Assembly: GCA_050260415.1 (NCBI GenBank)
Contig: JBLNCE010000088.1
Coordinates: forward strand, 1 to 64,000
Direction: 5' to 3'
Length of the DNA: 64,000 nt
From: JBLNCE01 sp050260415
Lineage (GTDB): Bacteria; Bacillota; UBA4882; JAAYXC01
Below, piece by piece: positions 47,063 through 55,428 of this stretch. Under the pieces are notes generated by a model, which saw only the letters and a program-made list of their open reading frames with translations, was not told the origin of the DNA and ran no database searches. Numbering within the stretch: the first letter of the stretch is position 1; every line of letters begins with the position of its first letter. The translations under genes were made by a program, and so were the position numbers.

Positions 47063-47425
47063 ATGAAGTCCCTCGAAGAACTGGCCAAGATCCGCGAACA
47101 GGCCAAGAGCCAAATGGAACTGCGCGAAGCCAAGGGCGGCCCGCGCATCGTTGTCGGCATGGGTACTTGCGGCATCGCGGCGGGCGCCAGGGAGGCCTTG
47201 ATGGCGATCCTTGATGAACTGGGTAAGCGGAATCTGGCTAACGTTACCGTGACGCAGACCGGCTGCGTCGGTTTGTGCGACCAGGAACCGCTGGTGGAGG
47301 TGAGCCTTCCCGGACAGCCGAAGGTTACCTACGGTAGGGTCGATGCCAATCGCGCCCGCCAGATTGTGGCCAGTCACGTGGTGAATGGGAACGTCATCGG
47401 CGACTGGGTCGTCGCCGGCAAGTAG
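47063..47425 (+). CDS. Thioredoxin-like [2Fe-2S] ferredoxin subunit of NAD-linked hydrogenase (HndB/HydD-like)
   Basis: 120 residues. IVVGMGTCGIAAGAREALMA and QTGCVGLCDQEPLVEV mark the thioredoxin-like ferredoxin fold. Only three cysteines are visible in the expected cluster positions (one plus the CxxxC pair), so the fourth ligand is missing or different. Such subunits accompany hndACD/hydABC genes. ATG follows TAGGAGGATGAGAG. It is the first gene of the hydrogenase operon, 13 bases before the next. Confidence 0.8.
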   Translation: MKSLEELAKIREQAKSQMELREAKGGPRIVVGMGTCGIAAGAREALMAILDELGKRNLANVTVTQTGCVGLCDQEPLVEVSLPGQPKVTYGRVDANRARQIVASHVVNGNVIGDWVVAGK

Positions 47426-47438
47426 CGAGGTGAGGTTC

Positions 47439-47924
47439 ATGGCGGAGCCAGATTTTGCGCGTCTGGACGAGATTGTCACCAAGCATGACCGCAAACCCGA
47501 CAGATTGATCCCCATCCTCCAGGAAACACAAAGCACATATGGCTATCTCCCCGAAGGAGCCATGCGACGGATCGCGGATGCGCTCGGTATCCCGGTCGGT
47601 AAAGTCTATGGCGTGGCCACGTTTTACTCCCTCTTCGCCGTTGCGCCAAAGGGCAAACACATCATCAGAGTCTGTGAGAGCGCTCCGTGCCACGTACGCG
47701 GCGCGGAAGAGATCTTCGCCGCCCTCGAGGCGGAATTGGGCATTGCGCCCGGCCAAACGACCGCGGACGGCTTCTTCACGTTTGAACACACGAGTTGCCT
47801 CGGTGTATGCGGCGTGGCACCGGTGATGATGATCGACGACGTGGTATATGGCAACCTAACCATGGAGAAGACACGGGAGATTATCGCCAGCTATCGACGG
47901 GCGGCAACCGCCGCCGGGGAGTAG
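47439..47924 (+). CDS. hydC: NADH-linked [FeFe] hydrogenase subunit HydC (NuoE-like)
   Basis: 161 residues. ILQETQSTYGYLPEGAMRRIA and KVYGVATFYSLFAVAPKG are NuoE signatures; the [2Fe-2S] ligands are CESAPC and CLGVC. It passes electrons between the flavin subunit and HydA. ATG 47439, with GAGGTGAGG, is used; an upstream in-frame start at 47385 lies inside the preceding gene. 19 bases separate it from hydB. Confidence 0.92.
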   Translation: MAEPDFARLDEIVTKHDRKPDRLIPILQETQSTYGYLPEGAMRRIADALGIPVGKVYGVATFYSLFAVAPKGKHIIRVCESAPCHVRGAEEIFAALEAELGIAPGQTTADGFFTFEHTSCLGVCGVAPVMMIDDVVYGNLTMEKTREIIASYRRAATAAGE

Positions 47925-47943
47925 CGGGAAAGGAGGCGCCGCT

Positions 47944-49581
47944 ATGGCGTTTTACCGGACTCATGTGCTGATCTGTGGCGGGACCCCCTGCGTGCTGGGT
48001 GGTTGCCGGGCGGTCAAGGACGGCCTTTTGGCCGAGATCGAGCGGCGGGGTTTGGCAAATGAGATAAAAGTGGTCGAGACCGGATGTCTCGGCCCTTGCG
48101 ATCAGGGGCCAATCATGGTTGTCTATCCCGAGGGTACGACTTACGCCCGTTTGCGTGCGGAAGACATCGCGGTGATTGTCGAGGAGCATCTGCTCAAAGG
48201 CCGCGTGGTGGACCGTTTGGCCTACCGTGAGGGGGCCGGGGAGCGGGTGGTGTCCTATACCCAGTCGAACTACTACGGGCCCCAAAAAAGGGTGGTCCTC
48301 CGCAATTGCGGGGTGATCGACCCGGAGTCGATCGAGGAGTATATCGCGCACGGCGGCTATGCCGCGCTCGGTAAAGCCCTGACAAGCATGACGCCGTCGC
48401 AAGTGATTGACGAGATTAAGAACGCCGGCCTCCGCGGCCGTGGAGGCGCGGCCTTCCCGACCGGTATGAAATGGTCTTTTACCGCCAAGGCCGAGGCGGA
48501 TCAGAAGTATATCGTCTGCAACGCGGATGAAGGCGAGCCGGGAACCTTCAAGGACCGGCTGATCCTGGAGGGAGATCCGCACAGCATCCTGGAGGCCATG
48601 GCGATCGCCGGTTACGCCGTCGGCGCGAGTCGCGGGTTTATCTATATCCGCGGCGAGTACCGCCAATCGATCGATCGGATGCGGCATGCGATCGAGCTGG
48701 CGCGGCAGTATGGTTTGCTCGGCGAAGGCATCTTTGGCGCCAAGTTCTCCTTCGACGTCGAGATCCGCGAGGGAATGGGCGCCTACATCTGCGGCGACGA
48801 GACGGCCTTGATCGAATCCATCGAGGGCAATCGCGGCGAGCCGCGGGTCAAACCCCCGTTTCCGGGAGTCTCAGGCCTCTGGGGCAAACCGACGGTCGTC
48901 AATAACGTGGAAACCTTGGCCAATATCGCGCCGATCATTAACAACGGCGCCGCCTGGTTCCGGAGCATGGGCACGGAAAAATCTCCCGGCACCAAGGTTT
49001 TCACGATGACGGGGGACATTAATGTCGAGGGCTTGATCGAGGTGGAGATGGGAATCTCCCTGAGGCGAATCGTATACGAGATCGGGGGCGGCATCCCGGG
49101 CGGCCGCGCCTTCAAGATGGCGCAGACCGGCGGAACCTCCGGGGGTTGTTTACCCGCGTCATTTCTTGATCTACCCATGGACTACGACACGTTGGCGCAG
49201 AACGGCGCGGCGCTCGGGTCCGGCGCCTTGTTAATCATGGATGACACCCATTGTATTGTGGACATCCTCAAATGCTTCCAAAAATTCTTTGCCCACGAGT
49301 CGTGCGGCCGCTGCACGCCCTGCCGGGAAGGGACCGCGCGCCTGCACGAGATGATGACGGCGATCAGCGAAGGTCGGGGCACCAGGGAAGATCTGGCGGT
49401 GATGGAGGCGCTCGGGCAGGTAATGCTGGTGGCGCCGCTCTGCGGGCTGGGTCAGACCGCCTCCGTCCCGTTTCTGTCATGTCTCAAGCATTTTCGGGAC
49501 GAGATAGAGGCGCACGTGACGGAGAAGCGTTGCCCGGCAGGCGTCTGCCCGATGGGCAGACCGGCCGTGGCCGCCGTATAG
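47944..49581 (+). CDS. hydB: NADH-linked [FeFe] hydrogenase flavin subunit HydB (NuoF-like), lacking the C-terminal ferredoxin domain
   Basis: 545 residues. An N-terminal thioredoxin-like [2Fe-2S] domain (VLICGGTPCVLGGC ... GCLGPC), the FMN/NADH domain (GLRGRGGAAFPTGMKW, EGEPGTFKDR, YICGDETALIESIEG), SLBB, and the [4Fe-4S] site ESCGRCTPCREG. The chain ends soon after EKRCPAGVC; the usual 2x[4Fe-4S] extension seen in Thermotoga-type HydB after this motif is absent and no such motif follows in any frame. It binds NAD(H) and is the presumed bifurcation site. ATG follows GGAAAGGAGGCGCC. Confidence 0.93.
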   Translation: MAFYRTHVLICGGTPCVLGGCRAVKDGLLAEIERRGLANEIKVVETGCLGPCDQGPIMVVYPEGTTYARLRAEDIAVIVEEHLLKGRVVDRLAYREGAGERVVSYTQSNYYGPQKRVVLRNCGVIDPESIEEYIAHGGYAALGKALTSMTPSQVIDEIKNAGLRGRGGAAFPTGMKWSFTAKAEADQKYIVCNADEGEPGTFKDRLILEGDPHSILEAMAIAGYAVGASRGFIYIRGEYRQSIDRMRHAIELARQYGLLGEGIFGAKFSFDVEIREGMGAYICGDETALIESIEGNRGEPRVKPPFPGVSGLWGKPTVVNNVETLANIAPIINNGAAWFRSMGTEKSPGTKVFTMTGDINVEGLIEVEMGISLRRIVYEIGGGIPGGRAFKMAQTGGTSGGCLPASFLDLPMDYDTLAQNGAALGSGALLIMDDTHCIVDILKCFQKFFAHESCGRCTPCREGTARLHEMMTAISEGRGTREDLAVMEALGQVMLVAPLCGLGQTASVPFLSCLKHFRDEIEAHVTEKRCPAGVCPMGRPAVAAV

Positions 49582-49643
49582 GCCGATCGGTATCCGTAGC
49601 TCATATGCGCCAGCGGACGCACGCGCGGAAAGGACGTGACCTT

Positions 49644-51380
49644 GTGGAAACAGTTAAGCTTACCATTGATGGACACGAGGTGAACGCTTCGAAAGGTACG
49701 AACATCGTGGAAGCGGCCAAGCTCATCGGGATCGAGATTCCGACATTGTGCTATCTTCCCGAGCTCGACGTACGCGCCAATTGCCGCGTTTGCCTGGTTG
49801 AGGTCGAGGGAAGCCGCACGCTCCAGGCCGCTTGCGCCCAACCGGTGGCGGAAGGCATGAAAGTCCGCACCAACAGCCCCTTGGCGCGCGAAGCGCGCAA
49901 GATGGCGGTCGAACTATTGCTGGCCAATCACCCGCAGGACTGTCTGAACTGCGTGCGTAATCAGAACTGCGACTTGCAGCGACTGGCGGAGCGTTTGGGC
50001 ATCCGTGAGAACCGGTTTGCCCTGAAAGACCGCCATAAATACGCCAAGGATACATCGACCCCCTCCATCGTGCGCGACCCGGCAAAATGTGTGCTCTGCC
50101 GCCGGTGTGTGGCGGTCTGCCAAAACGTGCAGGGTGTCGGGGCGCTCTATCCTATCAACCGCGGGAGCGAGACCATGGTTGCCCCGGCCTGTGGCAAAGA
50201 TTTGGCGGATGTGGCTTGCGCGCTGTGCGGCCAATGCATCCATGTCTGCCCGGTCGGCGCCATCTATGAACGCGATGATACCAAACAAGTCTGGGATGCG
50301 CTGGCGGACCCGAAGAAACACGTGATCGTGCAGACGGCGCCGGCCATCAGGGTGGCCATCGGCGAGGAAGTAGGGATGGAACCTGGTTCGGTAGCAACCG
50401 GCCAGCTCGTGGCCGCGCTTCGGCGGCTCGGTTTCGACAAGGTCTTTGATACGGACTTTACGGCGGATCTGACCATCGTGGAAGAGGGGAACGAACTCTT
50501 ACAGCGTTTGAGCAATAAGGGCACCCTCCCGATGATCACCTCATGCAGTCCTGGCTGGGTCAAGTTTATCGAACATTTCTACCCGGACCTCCTGCCGCAT
50601 CTCTCGACCTGCAAATCGCCGCAGCAGATGTTCGGGGCCTTGGCCAAGACGTACTACGCGGATAAGACAGGTATCGATCCAAAAGACATCGTCTCAGTCT
50701 CGATCATGCCGTGCACGGCCAAGAAGTTTGAGTGCCGGCGCGAAGAGATGGTGGACAGCGGCTGCCAGGATGTTGATTTCGTCCTGACCACGAGGGAATT
50801 GGGGCGCATGATCCGCGAGGCCGGTATTGACTTCAAGGAACTCGCGCCTGAGGAATACGATGATCCATTCGGCATCACCACCGGCGCGGGCTTAATCTTC
50901 GGGGCGACCGGCGGCGTCATGGAGGCCGCCCTGCGCACGGTCTACGAGGTCGTGACCGGCCAGGAACTAAAGAAGGTGGACTTTCACGATGTCCGGGGCA
51001 TGAAAGGAATCAAGGAAGCCACGGTGGATCTGAACGGGACCAAGATCAACGTGGCGGTGGCCCATGGGCTCGGCCACGCACGGAAACTGCTCGACAAGAT
51101 CCAGGCCGGCCAAGCCGATTACCAGTTCATCGAGATCATGTGTTGCCCGGGCGGATGCATCGGCGGCGGCGGACAGCCTATCCCGACGAATCTCGAGACC
51201 AGGCTGGCGCGGATCAAGGCCATCTATGAGGCTGATGCCGGGATGCCGATCCGCAAGTCCCATGAAAACCCCGCGGTTAATACGCTCTATGAGGAATTCC
51301 TCAAGAAGCCGCTGGGTGAGAAATCCCACCATCTCCTGCATACACATTACGTTCCCCGCGGCAAATACCCTAAAGGCTGA
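49644..51380 (+). CDS. hydA: [FeFe] hydrogenase catalytic subunit HydA
   Basis: 578 residues. [2Fe-2S] domain with Cys36, 47, 50, 64; His96-Cys100-103-109 [4Fe-4S] site; two ferredoxin clusters (Cys149-159 and 192-202). The H-cluster motifs are TSCSPGW (299-305), MPCTAKKFE (355-363) and EIMCCPGGCIGGGGQP (about 497-512), where CC replaces the common AC. Start GTG 49644 behind GGAAAGGACG; the long open frame before it is a shadow of hydB. With HydB and HydC it forms an NAD-linked, probably electron-bifurcating (ferredoxin + NADH) group A enzyme. The maturases HydEFG are not in the window. Confidence 0.95.
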   Translation: METVKLTIDGHEVNASKGTNIVEAAKLIGIEIPTLCYLPELDVRANCRVCLVEVEGSRTLQAACAQPVAEGMKVRTNSPLAREARKMAVELLLANHPQDCLNCVRNQNCDLQRLAERLGIRENRFALKDRHKYAKDTSTPSIVRDPAKCVLCRRCVAVCQNVQGVGALYPINRGSETMVAPACGKDLADVACALCGQCIHVCPVGAIYERDDTKQVWDALADPKKHVIVQTAPAIRVAIGEEVGMEPGSVATGQLVAALRRLGFDKVFDTDFTADLTIVEEGNELLQRLSNKGTLPMITSCSPGWVKFIEHFYPDLLPHLSTCKSPQQMFGALAKTYYADKTGIDPKDIVSVSIMPCTAKKFECRREEMVDSGCQDVDFVLTTRELGRMIREAGIDFKELAPEEYDDPFGITTGAGLIFGATGGVMEAALRTVYEVVTGQELKKVDFHDVRGMKGIKEATVDLNGTKINVAVAHGLGHARKLLDKIQAGQADYQFIEIMCCPGGCIGGGGQPIPTNLETRLARIKAIYEADAGMPIRKSHENPAVNTLYEEFLKKPLGEKSHHLLHTHYVPRGKYPKG

Positions 51381-51415
51381 AAACTTGCGGTCGCGGCGCA
51401 GGCTCCCTCGGATTG

Positions 51416-51447
51416 AACCCCCTTCTGTCGAGAAGGGGTTTTTTTAT
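51416..51447 (+). terminator. Terminator of the hydrogenase operon
   Basis: AACCCCCTTCT and AGAAGGGGTT with loop GTCG, followed by T-rich TTTTTATTG, 36 bases after hydA. Confidence 0.9.
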
Positions 51448-51520
51448 TGTTTGGTGCCATGGTTTTGTGCCTTGCCGGACGGAACCCGAATATACTGCGA
51501 CTTGAGGAGGGATGCACGTG

Positions 51521-51844
51521 ATGGACTCCGGATACTTACCCGCGGCGCAAACCCATGTCCACGAATATACAGCGTCGACGGCAATCGTCGACGGTCACGC
51601 TCACCGTGTCGCGGGCGTCAGCGGTATGGTCATCCCCTGCGGAAGCAGCCATGTCCACGTTCTGTCCGGTTGGACGACCTTTGATGACGGACACTTCCAT
51701 CCGTATTGCCTCATTACCGGCCCGGTGGTTCCAGTCGCCGAGGGCGCGCACGTCCACTACTTCGAAGGTCCGACGGAGATGGTTGACGGACACGTTCACG
51801 ACCTGGAATCCGCCTCGCTTCCGTTTTTGGCCGAGGCAGAATGA
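51521..51844 (+). CDS. ymaF: YmaF family His-rich protein
   Basis: 107 residues containing a repeated histidine pattern: THVHEY, DGHAHRV, SHVHVL, DGHFHPY, AHVHYF and DGHVHDL. It matches the YmaF family, of unknown function; the alternating His suggest metal binding. ATG 51521 lies nine bases after GAGGAGGG; ATG 51512 is too close to that site. It stands alone between the hydrogenase terminator and the heparinase-like gene. Confidence 0.75.
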   Translation: MDSGYLPAAQTHVHEYTASTAIVDGHAHRVAGVSGMVIPCGSSHVHVLSGWTTFDDGHFHPYCLITGPVVPVAEGAHVHYFEGPTEMVDGHVHDLESASLPFLAEAE

Positions 51845-52054
51845 GGTTTTCAACCCGGATTTCGAAAGCTCCTTGAAGAGCTGCGGTTTTGGCGCGAAAG
51901 CACGTACGCGATGATCTCTGTTCGCGCTGGCCGCCCCCCCCCAAGGGGCTTTTTCTTTACCCGCAAAGCGAATACCCTGATAAGCTCTGTTTGCGGCGGA
52001 CTGGCCTCTAGCTGGCATATGTCAATGCTGGCCTATAGCGTCAATTCCTGCAGA

Positions 52055-52083
52055 TTTACCCGTCCGCGCGGGTCCGCCATAAT
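52055..52083 (+). promoter_or_regulatory. Predicted promoter of the heparinase-like gene
   Basis: TTTACC (52055) and CATAAT (52078), 17-bp spacer, 50 bases before ATG 52135. The 290-base gap 51845-52134 otherwise holds only a weak C-run/G-run hairpin near 51938-51948. Confidence 0.5.
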
Positions 52084-52134
52084 GGAATCGGGGCTTACTC
52101 TGCTCAAAACTCAACCAAAGAGAGGCTGGTGGCA

Positions 52135-54576
52135 ATGAGAAAGGGCATCCTGATTCCGGGTCTGGCGGTGGCGTTGATCCTTCCGATCCTTTTGACCGCC
52201 AATGTCTTCGCCTATCGGTACAAGTACGAAGCCCGGCTGGCAATCCTGGACAAGTACCCCGTCAGCAATCTACAAAGCGGTCCCGTGCTCGATCAGGAGG
52301 AATTCTACGGCGAGCTGCTCGATCCCGCCGCTAATCCAAGCATCGCGGCGATCGTCAAGGCCGCCGGTGCGGGTAAGCTTGACGAAGCCAAGACGAAATG
52401 GTACGAGTATTTTGTTAAGCGCGATGACGCCGCGCGCTTGATCGAGATCCCCCCCAAGAAACCGTCGGAATTGACCAAGGACGACGTCGATTGGACCCTG
52501 GCCGAGAGAGGCCTGAAACGCGGCTTTGAAAAAAGCGGTTACGAGTACTTCTTCGAGGGAGACATCAAGTGGAACTACAACCCGACGTATAAGAACCCCA
52601 AGGTGCCGGTGAACAACGAGTGGGTCTACCAGTTAAACCGCCACGGGTGGTGGCCGGAATTGGCCAAGGCCGCCATTGTTACCGGCGACGAGAAATACGC
52701 CAAGGAACTCGCCTACCAGATCCGAAGCTGGATTACGACGCAATACCCCGGTGTCAACACGGCCAGGCCGGATTACATCGACGAAGGCAAGGCGGTCCTC
52801 AATTACAGTACCGCCTTTAGAAACGCGGGCAAGGATTTCTCATACAACATCAAGGACAAAAACGGCGCGGACTTGGAGGGGGGCACGGCATCCTGGCGAT
52901 CCCTCGAAGTCGGCGTGCGCCTGATGAGCTCCTGGATGCAGACCATCTATTACTTCAAAGGCTCCAAGTATTTTGATGCCGATCTCTGCGACTTGATGAT
53001 CCGCTCCATGATCGACCAGGCCACTTGGCTCGCGGCGCCGTATCATTACTCACAGTGGTCGAACTGGGGCAATACGGAGGCCATGGGGCTGCTCTATGCG
53101 GGCTCCTTCCTGCCGGAGATCCTCACGAGCCGCGAGATGCGGGAAGTCGCCATCTCGCGCCTCACGGAAGCGGCTTTGTACGAGCAGTTCCTGCCGGACG
53201 GCTCGTTGAACGAGCTCTCTCCCAGCTACCATACGGGCGTCACCGAGAAGTACAATGCTCTGATCAGGGCGGCAAAGGAAGGCAAGATCCAGGCACGGGC
53301 GATCGAGGACTTGAAGCGGGTCCTGGAAAGCCAGTACAACGCCATCCTAGCCATCCTGGCCCCCAACGCCTCTCTGCCGACGGGCAATGAGACCGGCCTC
53401 GACAAACTGGCCGGGGACGATACGGAGCGCGAGTATTTTGCCACCGGCGCCGAACTGCTCCCGCATCGGCAGGACTTCAAGTGGATCGCCACCGGCGGTA
53501 AAGAGGGCAAGCCGCCCGCGATCAACTTCTATCGGCTCAAGAACTCCGGTTTTATCACCATGCGGTCCGGTTGGAACCCGACCGATGATTATCTCTACTT
53601 CATGACCGGCCCGATGGGTTCCGGAAGTTACCATTCCTTCGAAAACAAGCTCAGCATCCAGCTCTTTAGCAACGGTTTCCCCCTCTTGACCTCGGCGGGG
53701 AAGGACAATTACGACAAGAGCCCGATGCGGTGGTACTGCGCCAATACCCGCGGGAGCAACAGCGCCTTGGTCGACGGTTACGGACAAGCACGTGGAGCCA
53801 AGACGCCCATGGCCGTGCTGCGCAAACCGGCGGATTTCTGGTACTATCAGTCCGCCGGCGGCGATATTACCTATGCGGCGTCAAAATTTGACGGGCCATA
53901 CGGATGTGCCGGTTACGGGGATGTTTTGGAGAAAGCCGCCCTCAATGTCCAGCATACAAGGCACGTTTTCTACCTCAAGAAGAATTATTTCGTCATCGCC
54001 GATGATTTCACCGCCTTGGACGGCAAGGACCACTTGTACGAGGTAATCTACCACACCCCGATTGGCTGGTACGCAAAGAACAAACCCACCGTGGCCACAA
54101 AGGCCGAGAAAACGGCGGATGGCATGTATTGGCTGATCGGCAAGGCCGAAGCGACCATGAAGGGTGTTTGCACCGCCGCCTTTACCGGCGAGATCGTGAG
54201 CGGTTTGAATCCCGCGAATACCGATCTGACCAAGGCGACGGACGGGCGCGGCACAGAGCGGCAGATGCGCGGCTGGCTGGAAGGCATGATTCCGACGCCG
54301 ACCGAAATTTACAAGATCAACGGTAAGAACGTCACCTTCTTCACGGTCATCGCGCCCATGAAAAAACCGGCCGATTTCACCGTGAACCTCACCCCCGGCC
54401 GCAAGGGTGTGGAGATCAAGTTCAAGACCGGCGAGACGCACCGACTAGCACTGGACGTTACCGCCGGCGGCCAACCCAGCATCAGCTTCGAGACTCCGAA
54501 GACCAAGGCTAGCTTCACCGCCATCTCGAACCTCGATACATTAATCGACGTCAATGGCGGCGCGCTCCCGAAATAG
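52135..54576 (+). CDS. Secreted heparinase II/III-like (alginate-lyase-type) protein
   Basis: 813 residues. Signal peptide (KGILIPGLAVALILPILLTA, cleavage probably after NVFA), an alpha/alpha-toroid about 150-440 (NEWVYQLNRHGWWPELAKAA, SWRSLEVGVRLMSSWMQTIY, ELSPSYHTGVTEKYNALI), then the beta-sheet domain with SGFITMRSGWNPTDDYLYF, GSGSYHSFENKLSIQLF and VIYHTPIGWYA. Layout is that of polysaccharide lyases of the heparinase II/III clan; Tyr, His and Asn/Glu candidates are present but the substrate is not decidable. It stands alone, with its own promoter and terminator, and has no sugar transporter beside it. Confidence 0.8.
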   Translation: MRKGILIPGLAVALILPILLTANVFAYRYKYEARLAILDKYPVSNLQSGPVLDQEEFYGELLDPAANPSIAAIVKAAGAGKLDEAKTKWYEYFVKRDDAARLIEIPPKKPSELTKDDVDWTLAERGLKRGFEKSGYEYFFEGDIKWNYNPTYKNPKVPVNNEWVYQLNRHGWWPELAKAAIVTGDEKYAKELAYQIRSWITTQYPGVNTARPDYIDEGKAVLNYSTAFRNAGKDFSYNIKDKNGADLEGGTASWRSLEVGVRLMSSWMQTIYYFKGSKYFDADLCDLMIRSMIDQATWLAAPYHYSQWSNWGNTEAMGLLYAGSFLPEILTSREMREVAISRLTEAALYEQFLPDGSLNELSPSYHTGVTEKYNALIRAAKEGKIQARAIEDLKRVLESQYNAILAILAPNASLPTGNETGLDKLAGDDTEREYFATGAELLPHRQDFKWIATGGKEGKPPAINFYRLKNSGFITMRSGWNPTDDYLYFMTGPMGSGSYHSFENKLSIQLFSNGFPLLTSAGKDNYDKSPMRWYCANTRGSNSALVDGYGQARGAKTPMAVLRKPADFWYYQSAGGDITYAASKFDGPYGCAGYGDVLEKAALNVQHTRHVFYLKKNYFVIADDFTALDGKDHLYEVIYHTPIGWYAKNKPTVATKAEKTADGMYWLIGKAEATMKGVCTAAFTGEIVSGLNPANTDLTKATDGRGTERQMRGWLEGMIPTPTEIYKINGKNVTFFTVIAPMKKPADFTVNLTPGRKGVEIKFKTGETHRLALDVTAGGQPSISFETPKTKASFTAISNLDTLIDVNGGALPK

Positions 54577-54603
54577 GCCAGCCTTAGATACGGATAACAG
54601 TCG

Positions 54604-54638
54604 CGAGGGCCTCTCGGAAAGAAGGCCCTCGTTTTTTT
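54604..54638 (+). terminator. Terminator of the heparinase-like gene
   Basis: CGAGGGCCT / AGGCCCTCG, ten-base loop, seven T. Confidence 0.9.
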
Positions 54639-54724
54639 GACCGCAGGGGCGACAAACGCTAAGCAAAATGAGGGGGGTGGGGCGGATTTACCGCGCCCAC
54701 CCCGGGGTAGCTAAGTAACCGCAC

Positions 54725-55075
54725 CTAGAACAGCTTGCCGAGATTGTTCAGGTTCAGATTGGGATTGGACTGGTAATTGGTGTTGGGCTGCCCTTCGTTT
54801 GATTGACCGGCAGCGTTGAACCCCGCGGCAAAACCAGTCCGTATGCCCGCGGCGGACTGTTCGATCAACGACCGCTCGGCCGCCTCGATCATCCTCTTCA
54901 CCATATGGCCGCCGACGGCACCCGTCTCACGGGTCGGCATCCAGCCCCAGTAACCGCCGACGATCTTCGAGGTGTCGATATTCAGCTCATTGGCGACCTC
55001 ATCACGAAAACGCTTCAGCGCCTGCTTCGCCTCGACCACCACCGGAGTGTTGCTGTTATTGCTTCCGCCTGCCAT
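54725..55075 (-). CDS. Alpha/beta-type small acid-soluble spore protein
   Basis: 116 residues. VVVEAKQALKRFRDEVANEL contains the expected GPR protease site (DE-VANE), and TRETGAVGGHMVKRMIEAAE is the second conserved DNA-binding segment; the GYWGWMP stretch before it is a clostridial variant. An Asn/Gln-rich tail of about 35 residues is added. It saturates spore DNA and protects it. ATG 55075 follows AAGGGGGG; an upstream ATG at 55096 lacks a site. Transcription by sigma-G is expected; only a -10-like CATGCTA (55116-55110) is visible. Confidence 0.88.
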   Translation of the reverse strand: MAGGSNNSNTPVVVEAKQALKRFRDEVANELNIDTSKIVGGYWGWMPTRETGAVGGHMVKRMIEAAERSLIEQSAAGIRTGFAAGFNAAGQSNEGQPNTNYQSNPNLNLNNLGKLF

Positions 55076-55096
55076 TTGCTTAAACCCCCCTTTCAT

Positions 55097-55428
55097 CGGA
55101 CTCCAAGGTTAGCATGCATCGACCGTGGGTGCGATAACCCGGAGATAGCTGGGGAGAAAGGAATCTCTCCGCCGGTAGCGCTGGAAACCGCCAAGGTAAT
55201 AAGTGGTCAATAAGTATCCGGACGAAGAAAACCAGGGTCGAGGCAGTATAGGCTGATCCCGCGATCTACCTCATCTGCCTGCGCTTGTAATGTATGGCGA
55301 CGGTCCGGGCGTCACAAGATCGAAACGTAGGCCGATTCTTCCTTGGACACGGTGCGCGGTCTAGCCGTCAAAAGGCCCCAATATACTCATCATCGGGTAA
55401 CGATACTCGGTTATAGGGGGCCTCCGCT
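55097..55428. other. Intergenic region between the divergent SASP gene and ylbJ
   Basis: About 330 bases with no convincing gene, tRNA or riboswitch. It must hold the SASP promoter (minus strand, near 55116) and that of ylbJ (possibly AATATA at 55380 with GATACT about 16 bases later, a weak sigma-E-like pair). Confidence 0.5.

Noticed and set aside
49251..49643. N-terminal extension of hydA by about 130 residues
   Set aside because: The extra part overlaps hydB in another frame and reads as Arg/Gly-rich shadow; the [2Fe-2S] domain begins at GTG 49644 with its own ribosome site.
55110..55116. Sigma-G promoter for the SASP gene
   Set aside because: The minus-strand CATGCTA fits a -10, but no good -35 was found at 17-18 bases.
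55378..55410. Sigma-E promoter of ylbJ
   Set aside because: AATATA and GATACT have roughly the right spacing, but the -10 lacks the CATA core; noted only in the gap entry.
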